Of a stretch of 64,000 bases of DNA, positions 34,632 to 42,563 are shown piece by piece (position 1 is the stretch's first letter; every line of letters begins with the position of its first letter). The notes under the pieces were generated by a model, which saw only the letters and a program-made list of their open reading frames with translations, did not search any database and was not told the origin of the DNA. A program made the position numbers and the translations under genes. The stretch lies in assembly GCA_003139095.1 (NCBI GenBank), contig PLHW01000073.1:66473-130472 (forward strand), read 5' to 3'. This DNA is from Acidobacteriaceae bacterium. GTDB taxonomy: Bacteria > Acidobacteriota > Terriglobia > Terriglobales > Acidobacteriaceae.

Positions 34632-35639
34632 ATGCAGACCGCCGAATCCATTCCCATGCCGAAAGCGAGCAACGCCACGCCGAAAGTCAGCGTGATCATT
34701 CCCAGCTTTAAGACCGCGCATTTTATGGCCGCATGCCTCGACTCGGTTTTTGCGCAGACGTTTCAGGACCTCGAAGCCATCGTCGTCAATGACGGCTCGC
34801 CCGACACGCCGGAGCTGGAAAAAGTTCTCGCGCCTTATATCGAACGGTACGGTGACCGCCTCGTCTATATAAAGCAGGAAAACAAGCGTGCCGCCGGAGC
34901 GCGCAACAACGCCATCCGCAACGCCCGCGGAGAGTACGTCGCCTTCCTCGACAGCGACGATACCTGGATGCCGGACCATCTCGCGAATCAGATGCAGCTT
35001 TTTGCCGCCGATCCTGCGGTCGGCCTCACATATTCCAACGGATTGGTTGGCATGCCGGGCAAGGAGCGCGAATTCATGAAGCGTTGTCCGTCGCGCGGCG
35101 AGGCCACCTTCGGCTCTCTGCTCGTCGAGCGCTGCCAGATTCCGATTTCCACGGTGGTCGCGCGGCGCGATGCCATTATGAAGGCGGGCCTGTTCGACGA
35201 GACCCTGCTGCGCTGCGACGACTACGACATGTGGGTGCGCACCGCCTTTCACGGCGCAAAAATCGCCTACTCGCAAAAGGTGCAGGCGCGCATGCCCGTC
35301 GGACGCCCCGGTTCGCTCAGCCAGTCGCGCGCCAAAATGGCGCAGGGCTATTTGACGATTCTGGAAAAGTACAAGACCAACTTGCCGCTGCAAGCGGCGG
35401 ATCGCGAGATCGTCGAAAAGCGCGTCGCGCAGATTCGCGCAAAATATTTTCTGGAAGAGGGCAAAGGCAAGCTCGATGCGGGCGAGTTCGCCGAGGCGCG
35501 CAAGTGCTTCGCGGAAGCGAACGCCTATTACCGCAAGCTCGATTTGCGGCTGGCCGTCTTTGGCCTGGGCATTGCGCCGCGCGCCACCGTCAAAATTGTC
35601 TCGTTCTGGAATCGCGTTCGCTTCGGAGCCAAGGCATGA
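34632..35639 (+). CDS. Glycosyltransferase family 2
   Basis: 335 residues. The GT-A fold is recognised by KVSVIIPSFKTAHFMAACLDSVFAQTF near the N-terminus, the nucleotide-sugar region VNDGSPDTPE, and the metal motif in VAFLDSDDTWMPDHL (about residue 105). The C-terminal part is helical, with no membrane segment, so it works at the inner face of the cytoplasmic membrane. Its stop overlaps the following sulfotransferase start as ATGA, so sugar transfer and sulfation are translationally coupled. Donor and acceptor are not predictable. Confidence 0.9.
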   Translation: MQTAESIPMPKASNATPKVSVIIPSFKTAHFMAACLDSVFAQTFQDLEAIVVNDGSPDTPELEKVLAPYIERYGDRLVYIKQENKRAAGARNNAIRNARGEYVAFLDSDDTWMPDHLANQMQLFAADPAVGLTYSNGLVGMPGKEREFMKRCPSRGEATFGSLLVERCQIPISTVVARRDAIMKAGLFDETLLRCDDYDMWVRTAFHGAKIAYSQKVQARMPVGRPGSLSQSRAKMAQGYLTILEKYKTNLPLQAADREIVEKRVAQIRAKYFLEEGKGKLDAGEFAEARKCFAEANAYYRKLDLRLAVFGLGIAPRATVKIVSFWNRVRFGAKA

Positions 35640-36583
35640 TCAAGCGTATTGTCGCCGGGTGGAAACGCGCCTTCGGCCTCAACAAGCCGGGGCGGCATCT
35701 CAAGGTTTTTCCCGACGACGTTTTTCTGGTTTCCTATCCAAAGTCGGGCAATACCTGGACGCGTTTTCTCATCGCCAATCTCATCTATCCCGAAAAGAAC
35801 CCGGACTTCGCCAACATCAACGAACTCGTCCCCGATCCCGAGGGCATGACGCGGCGGCGCCTGGAGCGGTTGCCGCGCCCGCGTTATCTGAAGAGCCACG
35901 CCTATTTCGATCATCGCTATCCGAAGATCGTTCACATCGTGCGCGACCCGCGCGACGTCGTGCTCTCCGAATATTATTTCGACATCAAGCGCTGCGCGAT
36001 TCCGGAGGGCTTTCCGCTGGAACAATTTGTGTCGCGCTTTGTCCGCGGCGAGCTCAGTCACCCTTACGGCACCTGGGGAGAAAATACGGCCACGTGGTTT
36101 TACGCGCGGGGCAACAGCCCGCGCCTGCTGCTCGTGACCTATGAGGCGCTCCAGTCGGACGGTCCGCGGCAGATGGCGCGCATCGCGGAGTTTATCGGCG
36201 TGCCCACCACCGCCGAGCGCATTCGCTTCGCCATCGAGCAGAGTTCGGCCGACCGCATGCGCGAACTGGAAAAAAAGCAGGGGCATCTCTGGTCTTCCAC
36301 CAAGCGCACGCGGCAGGACAAACCTTTTGTGCGCGCCGCCAAGGCTGGCGGCTGGAAGAAAGAGCTTTCTCCGGCCAGCGTTGCCGAGATCGAATCGGCG
36401 TGGGGCGGATTGATGCGCGAGCTCGGCTACGAACTTGTCAGCGGCGCCGCGGCAAATCTGGAGACAGGAAATGTGGCGGATGGAAATGTGGGGACGAGCG
36501 GCTCGCCCGCCCAACCGCCCATCCCATCCACGCCCGTTGCCGCCAAGCTGAGCGGCGAGCAATCGTTCGCGGGAACGAGGTGA
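35636..36583 (+). CDS. Sulfotransferase, first of three tandem paralogues
   Basis: 315 residues, ATG 35636 overlapping the glycosyltransferase stop. The 5'-phosphosulfate loop is SYPKSGNTWTRF and the 3'-phosphate motif HIVRDPRDVVLSEY; the C-terminal RAAKAGGWKKELSP closes the family fold. No signal peptide or anchor, so it is cytosolic. It resembles the next two genes far more than the sulfotransferases at 8-10 kb, which use a GCxRSGT loop. The last 35 residues, rich in Gly/Asn/Pro, exceed the family fold and contain a 15-base DNA repeat, so this tail is probably a recent 3' extension. Acceptor unknown; sugar inferred. Confidence 0.88.
   Translation: MIKRIVAGWKRAFGLNKPGRHLKVFPDDVFLVSYPKSGNTWTRFLIANLIYPEKNPDFANINELVPDPEGMTRRRLERLPRPRYLKSHAYFDHRYPKIVHIVRDPRDVVLSEYYFDIKRCAIPEGFPLEQFVSRFVRGELSHPYGTWGENTATWFYARGNSPRLLLVTYEALQSDGPRQMARIAEFIGVPTTAERIRFAIEQSSADRMRELEKKQGHLWSSTKRTRQDKPFVRAAKAGGWKKELSPASVAEIESAWGGLMRELGYELVSGAAANLETGNVADGNVGTSGSPAQPPIPSTPVAAKLSGEQSFAGTR
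36467..36496 (+). repeat. 15-base tandem repeat in the sulfotransferase C-terminal tail
   Basis: GGAAATGTGGCGGAT (36467-36481) and GGAAATGTGGGGACG (36482-36496), in frame, encode GNVAD and GNVGT-like units in a non-conserved tail. Confidence 0.7.
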
Positions 36584-36587
36584 ATCT

Positions 36588-37457
36588 ATGTCAAGCATCA
36601 TGAAACATTTCGTGGCCACTTACCGGCGCGCCCTCGGCTTGAACCGCCCCGGCAGGAGCCTGATCATTTTTGACGACGATGTTTTTCTGGTTTCGTTTCC
36701 GAAATCCGGCAACACCTGGACCCGCTTTCTGCTCGCCAATCTCCGCTTTCCGAACGAGCCGGCGACCTGGGCGACGATCAACCGCCAGATTCCCGATCCC
36801 AGCGCCACTCTCCGGCGCGACTTCGAACGCATGCCGCGTCCGCGCATCATCAAAAGCCACGAATGCTTCGATCCGCGGTATCCGCGCGTCATCAACATCG
36901 TGCGCGATCCGCGCGACGTGGTCGTCTCGCAATATCACTATCACCGCAAGATTCGCAGGATCGAAGACGATTCGCCGATCGAAAAATTTGTCACGCGCTT
37001 CCTCAACGGCGAGACGTGCCCGCACGGGTCCTGGGGACAAAATGTCGCCACCTGGCTTTACACCAGCGAGGGCAGTCCGCGCTACCTCCAGTTGCGCTAC
37101 GAGGATCTGATCGCCGACGCGCCGCGCGAGATGGCCAAGGTTGCCAGCTTTTTGAACCTGCCGACAAGTCCCGAACTGATCGCGCAAGCCGTCGAGCGCA
37201 GCTCGGCCGACCGCATGCGGCAGCTTGAAAAGCAGCAGCAGCACGGGCTCTACAAAAATTCGCGCCAGGATATGACGTTCGTTCGCAAGGCCGGTTCCGG
37301 CGGATGGCAGAAAGATTTGCCCACTGACCAGGTGGCGAGGATCGAGAACGCGTGGGGCCCGCTGATGCATCATCTCGGATACCAGCTTGCGACTCAATCG
37401 CCCTCGGAAGTTGGCGAGTACGCGGCCTTGGGCACAGCAACGAACGTGCCGCGCTGA
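36588..37457 (+). CDS. Sulfotransferase, second of three tandem paralogues
   Basis: 289 residues, starting 4 bases after the previous stop with GAGGTGAA ahead of the ATG. PAPS motifs: SFPKSGNTWTRF and NIVRDPRDVVVSQY. The N-terminal ALGLNRPGRSLIIF opening is shared by all three copies, as is the ADRMRxLEK segment. It is cytosolic. The copies look roughly half identical to each other, so they duplicated long enough ago to have taken different acceptor positions on one glycan; that is inference. It follows the glycosyltransferase and precedes the flippase, so sulfation probably takes place before export. Confidence 0.88.
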   Translation: MSSIMKHFVATYRRALGLNRPGRSLIIFDDDVFLVSFPKSGNTWTRFLLANLRFPNEPATWATINRQIPDPSATLRRDFERMPRPRIIKSHECFDPRYPRVINIVRDPRDVVVSQYHYHRKIRRIEDDSPIEKFVTRFLNGETCPHGSWGQNVATWLYTSEGSPRYLQLRYEDLIADAPREMAKVASFLNLPTSPELIAQAVERSSADRMRQLEKQQQHGLYKNSRQDMTFVRKAGSGGWQKDLPTDQVARIENAWGPLMHHLGYQLATQSPSEVGEYAALGTATNVPR

Positions 37458-37470
37458 GGAATTAGGGTTT

Positions 37471-37495
37471 GTCATCCTGAGCGCAGCGAAGGAAC
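37471..37495. repeat. GTCATCCTGAGCGCAGCGAAGGA element
   Basis: A copy of a short word common in intergenic DNA of Acidobacteriota and some other phyla (from recollection), in the 116-base gap between two sulfotransferase genes. A longer version lies at 62.4 kb. Confidence 0.65.
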
Positions 37496-37573
37496 TATGA
37501 ATTTTGCCGGCAGTAGGCACGAAGCCGGCGTTCGCCCTACTTTTCAGGACGACCAACGACGAACGACCAATCA

Positions 37574-38434
37574 ATGCTTCGCCGCCTCCAACACGCCGTA
37601 AAGCGCGCCGCTGGCCTCGACCTGGCCGGCAACCATTACACGGTCTATCCCGACGACACGTTTCTCGTCTCCTACCCGAAGTCCGGCAACACGTGGGTGC
37701 GATTTCTGCTCGCCAACCTCATCTACCCGAACGAGACAGTTGGGTTCGCCAACATCAACCGGCTGCTGCCCGCTCCGGGCGTGCTCACAAAGCGCTTTAT
37801 GAAGAGCCTGCCGAGGCCGCGCATCCTCAAAAGCCACGAGCCTTTCGACGTGCGCTTTCGCAAGGTGATCTACCTGGTGCGCGATCCGCGCGACGTTGCC
37901 GTCTCCGAATACCATTTCGACCGCAAGAAGCGCTACATCGCGGAAAACATGACGCTCGAACAATTCATCGAGCCCTTCCTCGCGGGCGAAACTTCCTCCT
38001 ACGGCTCGTGGTGGGAGCACGTCGCCAGTTGGATCGGCCCGCGCTATGGCAATCCCGCGTTTCTGGTGGCCCGCTACGAGGACCTGCTCGCCGATCCGAT
38101 TGGCGAAACCGCGAAGATTGCGGAGTTTCTCGGCATTGCCGCCGACGAGGCCCGATTGAAAGCGGCCGTCGAGCGCAGCTCTGCCGACCGCATGCGCAAG
38201 CTCGAAAAACAGGATGCCGACAAATGGACGGGAACAAAAAACACGGTCAAAGATATTCCCTTCGTGCGCGCCGCCAAGTCGGGAGGCTGGAAGGAAAGTC
38301 TGCCGCCCGCGGCGGTCGAGCGCATTGAAGTCGCCTGGTTCCCGCTCATGAATTTTCTCGGCTACGAGTTGGCGAACAGGGAACTCGACCCCAAGGCGAT
38401 GCCCCTTTGGGTGAAGACGGCTCAGCCGACTTAG
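37574..38434 (+). CDS. Sulfotransferase, third of three tandem paralogues
   Basis: 286 residues. PAPS motifs are SYPKSGNTWVRF and YLVRDPRDVAVSEY, with ADRMRKLEKQDADKW and RAAKSGGWKESLPP as in the neighbours. It stands 116 bases behind the second copy, with a GTCATCCTGAGC element between, so the element may have landed inside the operon. It lacks a signal peptide. The flippase starts 114 bases further on. Like its paralogues it needs PAPS from the synthase at 25.0-26.8 kb or another source. Confidence 0.88.
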   Translation: MLRRLQHAVKRAAGLDLAGNHYTVYPDDTFLVSYPKSGNTWVRFLLANLIYPNETVGFANINRLLPAPGVLTKRFMKSLPRPRILKSHEPFDVRFRKVIYLVRDPRDVAVSEYHFDRKKRYIAENMTLEQFIEPFLAGETSSYGSWWEHVASWIGPRYGNPAFLVARYEDLLADPIGETAKIAEFLGIAADEARLKAAVERSSADRMRKLEKQDADKWTGTKNTVKDIPFVRAAKSGGWKESLPPAAVERIEVAWFPLMNFLGYELANRELDPKAMPLWVKTAQPT

Positions 38435-38548
38435 CTGCCGTCTGCTACAGTCAAATCAACGATCGTAGAATGTGCCACAGCCATGCAACTCAACCGGCAG
38501 GAGTGAAAAAAGTTTTGGACGGAACGCGGCGAGTGTGGGCGCCAGCCA

Positions 38549-40204
38549 ATGAGTAAGATCGACAAACGTCGCATCGTAAAAAACGTCGGCTCGAGCTGGT
38601 TCTCGCTCTCCACCGACGTTGCGGTCGGCATTTTTCTGTCGCCCTTCATCCTGCATCGCCTGGGCGACGCCGCTTTTGGCGTTTGGATCCTGATCTTTTC
38701 CGTCACCGGCTACTACGGCCTGTTCGATCTCGGCATCCGCTCCTCGGTCGTCCGCTACGTCTCAAAATTCACCGCCACCGGCGACATCGAAGACCTCGGC
38801 AAACTCGTCAACACCAGTCTTTTCTCCTACAGTTGCATCGGCACTCTCAGCTTTCTCGTCACCGCCGTCCTCTCGGTCTACGTCGACCACATTTTCCGCA
38901 TTCCTCCCGAACTGCATGCCGCGGCCCGCTGGCTGCTGCTGATGGTCGGCGCATCGGTCGGCCTCGGCTTTCCGCTCGGCGTGGTCGGCGGCTTCCTCGA
39001 CGGCCTGCAGCGCTTCGACGTCAACAACTGGGCGGGCATTGCCGCCAACATCGCGCGCGTCGTGCTCATCGTGATTGCCCTTCAGCAGGGCCTTGGGCTG
39101 CTGACCATCGCCGCCATCACCGTCGTGATTCCCATCATCACTTCCATCGCTCGCGGCATCATCGCTTACCACATTCAACCCGTGCCCTTCGGCTTCAAGT
39201 ACGTGGACCGCGGCACCTTCCGCATGATCGCGCACTACAGCAGCGCGACCCTCGTCATCATGATCGCGACGCAGCTGAAATTCAAAAGCGACAACATCGT
39301 GATCGCGACCATGATCTCCGCCTCGGCCGTTACCTACTTCACCATCGGCTCGCGCATCGTCAGCTATGCCCAGCAGGTGGTCATGGCGCTGGCGCAGAAT
39401 TTTCTCCCCATCGCCAGCCAGTCTGAAGCGACCGGCAACATGGATCGTTTGCGCAAGGTATTTGTCGCGGGCAACCGCTTCTGCGCCCTCACCGCGCTGC
39501 CCATCACCGCGACGCTGCTCATTCTCGGCAAGTCGATCATCGAAGTGTGGGTCGGCAAGCGCTACGTCGATATCAGCTATCCCATCCTGCTCATTCTCAT
39601 TATTCCCGCCACCCTGATGTGGGTGCAGGCCGCCTCGGGCCGCGTGCTATTCGGAATCAGCAAGCACCGCACCTGGGGATGGGTTACGCTCTCCGAGGGC
39701 ATCGTCAATCTCATCCTCAGCATCGCGCTCGTCCGCTACTTCCAGCACACGCATCCGTACCCGCCCTACTACGGAATTTACGGTGACGCGTACGGCACCG
39801 CGATTCCCCTCCTCTGCACCATGACATTCTTCCTGCCCTGGCATCTCTGCCGTCTGCTCGGCATCCGCATGTGGACGTATCTGCGCGAGGCTTTCGTTTT
39901 GCCCATCGCTTTGCTTGTGCCCCTGGTGGGAGTGCTGCTGCTGGTGCGGCGCTGGTATCATCCGCACAACTATCGCCAACTGTTGCCGCAGTTGTTCATT
40001 GTGGGCGCCTTCTACGGACTCGAACTGCTCTGGGTTTTCAAAACCAACCGCGCCTTCCGCGTGGGAGTGCTGGTCGATCCACGCAAAGCCGCGCTCGCCG
40101 ATGTCTCGATTGCCAAGGGCAGCGACTCGAATGGCACGAATGTGAATGGCACGACTGCGAACGGCGCGAGCGCGCCCGTGGAAGCCTATCAGGAAGACGT
40201 GTAG
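38549..40204 (+). CDS. Polysaccharide flippase (Wzx/MOP family)
   Basis: 551 residues with about 12-14 hydrophobic helices. The first, NVGSSWFSLSTDVAVGIFLSPFILHRLGDAAFG, is the typical Polysacc_synt opening of the MVF/MOP exporters; VGGFLDGLQRFDV follows. It would turn a lipid-linked repeat unit to the periplasmic face. The C-terminal 30 residues are a non-conserved tail made of 15-base units (NGTNV, NGTTA, NGASA). It closes the 33.2-40.2 kb operon. Neither a Wzy polymerase nor a Wzc/Wzz gene is obvious in the window, so polymerisation must be encoded elsewhere. Confidence 0.87.
   Translation: MSKIDKRRIVKNVGSSWFSLSTDVAVGIFLSPFILHRLGDAAFGVWILIFSVTGYYGLFDLGIRSSVVRYVSKFTATGDIEDLGKLVNTSLFSYSCIGTLSFLVTAVLSVYVDHIFRIPPELHAAARWLLLMVGASVGLGFPLGVVGGFLDGLQRFDVNNWAGIAANIARVVLIVIALQQGLGLLTIAAITVVIPIITSIARGIIAYHIQPVPFGFKYVDRGTFRMIAHYSSATLVIMIATQLKFKSDNIVIATMISASAVTYFTIGSRIVSYAQQVVMALAQNFLPIASQSEATGNMDRLRKVFVAGNRFCALTALPITATLLILGKSIIEVWVGKRYVDISYPILLILIIPATLMWVQAASGRVLFGISKHRTWGWVTLSEGIVNLILSIALVRYFQHTHPYPPYYGIYGDAYGTAIPLLCTMTFFLPWHLCRLLGIRMWTYLREAFVLPIALLVPLVGVLLLVRRWYHPHNYRQLLPQLFIVGAFYGLELLWVFKTNRAFRVGVLVDPRKAALADVSIAKGSDSNGTNVNGTTANGASAPVEAYQEDV
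40130..40174 (+). repeat. 15-base tandem repeat in the flippase 3' end
   Basis: AATGGCACGAATGTG, AATGGCACGACTGCG and AACGGCGCGAGCGCG (three 15-base units), in frame, 31 bases before the stop. Confidence 0.8.
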
Positions 40205-40247
40205 GTCCCCCGGACTCAAGACAAACTCGCTGGCAGCTTTCCGTCGA

Positions 40248-42179
40248 TCAGTCGTTATCCGGCGGTGACGGCTTCGCCTTGTTGTGAATGAAGTACTCTG
40301 CCCCTTTCGGCGCTTGAATCGGCGTGAACACGAGCGGCGTCTGGCTGAAGTTGAAGAAGTCCGACAGATCGCCGAGCGCATACGAATCCGCATACGCCGC
40401 GCCTACCGAATCGCCCACCGCCGGCAGCGAAAAAACTTCTTCGATGAACTTCAGGATGCTGCCGAAATCGTTGAACTGGTGCGACACATAGGCCGGCTTG
40501 GCGTACGGTGAAATCACCATGATCGGCACCCGGAAGCCGTATTCATACGAGTTCTGGTTCGGCCCGGAGTTGCGGATCGGCGGCGGCACATGGTCGTACC
40601 ACCCTCCCCAGTCATCCCATAGCACGATGATCGCCGTGTCGTTCCAGTACCCGGTATTGTTGTCGCAAGTCGTGCTGGTGCCGATCTGGTTGACGATCGC
40701 CGACACCCATGACGGCCCCGATCCATTGTTGGTTCCCGCGTGGTCGGACGCGCCCCCATCCGGTATGATCCACGTCACCGCCTGCATTTGGCAGTTTTGA
40801 ATGTCGGTCAGAATCTGCGCTCCCGATCCTTCAATCACCACGTGGTTCGCCCAGTCCGTTCCACCGCACGTCAACTGATCCTGAGGCCCGGTCGGCTCGC
40901 AGATGTGCTGGATCGTATCCGGCGCCATCCAGATATATCCATCCTGCGCAGCGTAATACTTCCAGCTCAGGGGCGGCGTGGTGTGCTCCAGCAAGTCGGT
41001 CAGCGTCGGGCGCTCCACGCATTCTGACCCGTCGAGTTGCGTAATGTTGTTGTTCGGAAATGGCTGGCTCGTATCGATCAGATTGACGTAGGAACCGGGC
41101 GGCGCAAGGCATCCCACGCCCGATGTCCCGTCGTTGCGAAAATCATCCGATGGATTGCCGGAAACGTACACCGTGCTTGAGGTCGGGCCGCCGGTCGAAG
41201 CCGGGCACGACGCTCCCGGCACGCACAGCGCCGATGTTCCCGCAAGAATGTACTGGTGCGCCGGGTAGCTCGGCCCCTGGTTGGTTTGGAACATCCGGTC
41301 GCCGAACGCGTACGTCTGCGCCATCGTCAGGTAGGGCTGCACGTCGGTAGGTTGTACATACTGGTATTGCGGATTGTTCGGGCAATTGGCGGGCGGCGCA
41401 CAGGGGACCTGATTTTGCGTATCCATCAGGCATTGCCCCTGGCTCGTACTCCAGTCGCACGCGGTCAGGAACGCAGGGTGGCCGTGATTGATATCGTAGG
41501 TGGTCACCAGCGGCACGGGCGTTAGCGTGACTTGCTGGCTGCCCACGTAGCCGTAGCTTTGCAGGTCGTACTGGCTCGGCCCCGTTCCGCACGCGCTCGC
41601 GCTGCCATACGGCGGAATGCATAATCCCTGGAAAAGATTATCCGGAGTCCGATTCTCCTGAAAGATGATGACCACATGATTGATGTGGCCGCCGGTCGAG
41701 CCGATGGGCGTTTGGATCGAGCCCGAGCCTTGCGTCTGCGTGCCCCCGCCCGATGCCGTGGCATGGTTGGTCACCGTTCCCGAGAGATTCGACGAGATCG
41801 CCACGGTGAGCGTAACGGTCGGAAAACTGGTTCCTGCCGCGACCGTGTTCGGGTTCGTGCAGGACACGCTGCCGACATCGCACGTCCACCCATTTCCCGA
41901 CATGCTGTTGGCCGTCAGGCCGGTCGGCAGGCTATCCGCCAGCGTGACGAGCCCACTGCTCGATCCCGTGCCGCTGTTGCTGAGGGTAATCGAATACTGT
42001 CCCGTACCGCCCGGCGCAAAAGCGCCGAGCGTCGTCATGCCGATCGTCCACGCCGCCCCCGATTGCCCGCCGCCACCGCCACCACCGCCCCCGCTGTTGT
42101 TGCTTCCGCCCCCGCACCCGCCTAACAATGCCGCCATTGCAAGCACACCCAGAACGCCAAGGTTTCCCAGCCGAATCAT
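40248..42179 (-). CDS. Phosphoesterase-family lipoprotein with N-terminal DUF11-like domain
   Basis: 643 residues; start ATG 42179 with GGAGGGA upstream. The lipobox LLGGC at residues 18-22 follows a hydrophobic segment, then a Gly/Ser/Asn linker. Residues about 45-150 look like a DUF11-type cell-surface repeat (YSITLSNSGTGSSSGLVTLADSLPTGL). From HVVIIFQENRTPDNLF onward it matches the phosphoesterase/phospholipase C-type superfamily, with the HVVIxxQEN metal motif and later DHAGTNNGSGPSWVSAIVNQ and ILWDDWGGWYDH. A phosphodiester or phosphomonoester substrate outside the cell is expected, perhaps for phosphate scavenging. It converges on the flippase gene across a 43-base gap. Confidence 0.83.
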   Translation of the reverse strand: MIRLGNLGVLGVLAMAALLGGCGGGSNNSGGGGGGGGGQSGAAWTIGMTTLGAFAPGGTGQYSITLSNSGTGSSSGLVTLADSLPTGLTANSMSGNGWTCDVGSVSCTNPNTVAAGTSFPTVTLTVAISSNLSGTVTNHATASGGGTQTQGSGSIQTPIGSTGGHINHVVIIFQENRTPDNLFQGLCIPPYGSASACGTGPSQYDLQSYGYVGSQQVTLTPVPLVTTYDINHGHPAFLTACDWSTSQGQCLMDTQNQVPCAPPANCPNNPQYQYVQPTDVQPYLTMAQTYAFGDRMFQTNQGPSYPAHQYILAGTSALCVPGASCPASTGGPTSSTVYVSGNPSDDFRNDGTSGVGCLAPPGSYVNLIDTSQPFPNNNITQLDGSECVERPTLTDLLEHTTPPLSWKYYAAQDGYIWMAPDTIQHICEPTGPQDQLTCGGTDWANHVVIEGSGAQILTDIQNCQMQAVTWIIPDGGASDHAGTNNGSGPSWVSAIVNQIGTSTTCDNNTGYWNDTAIIVLWDDWGGWYDHVPPPIRNSGPNQNSYEYGFRVPIMVISPYAKPAYVSHQFNDFGSILKFIEEVFSLPAVGDSVGAAYADSYALGDLSDFFNFSQTPLVFTPIQAPKGAEYFIHNKAKPSPPDND

Positions 42180-42563
42180 GCAGTTCCCTCCAAATCTCTA
42201 AAGTCGCACATAAACAAAGCTTCAACTCAGGCGCAATCTCGAAAGTGGCAGTTCGCAGAATCCCACGGGCGCAAAAGCGGGAAAACTGAATCTTACTCAC
42301 ACGATACCCATTAGATGCAACCGAGTAGTGCAAGGTATAGCTGAGGGTTGCCCAATACCGAACCCGTTTGGGCAAGCGAGGTCAGGGGTCAGAAGCAAGA
42401 AGTCAGAAGGCAGAGGCAAGAGCCCAGGGGAAGAGTCAGAGGCAAGAGGAAAAAGTCAGAGGCCGGAGGGGCAGGAGGCAACAAGCCCCGTAGTCGTCCA
42501 CAACAGCCAGCACCCGTGAGGTTTTACTTCTGCCTTCTAACTTCTGCCTTCTGACTTCTGCCT
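42180..42563. repeat. 384-base spacer dominated by an AGAAGTCAGAAGGC-type inverted repeat
   Basis: A perfect 17-base inverted pair lies at 42398-42414 and 42543-42559 inside longer arms of AGTCAGAGGCAAGAG and CTTCTGCCTTCTAACTTCTG words. The right arm runs into the stop codon of the adenylation enzyme. The rest is the leader of the phosphoesterase gene; no gene is seen. Confidence 0.7.
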
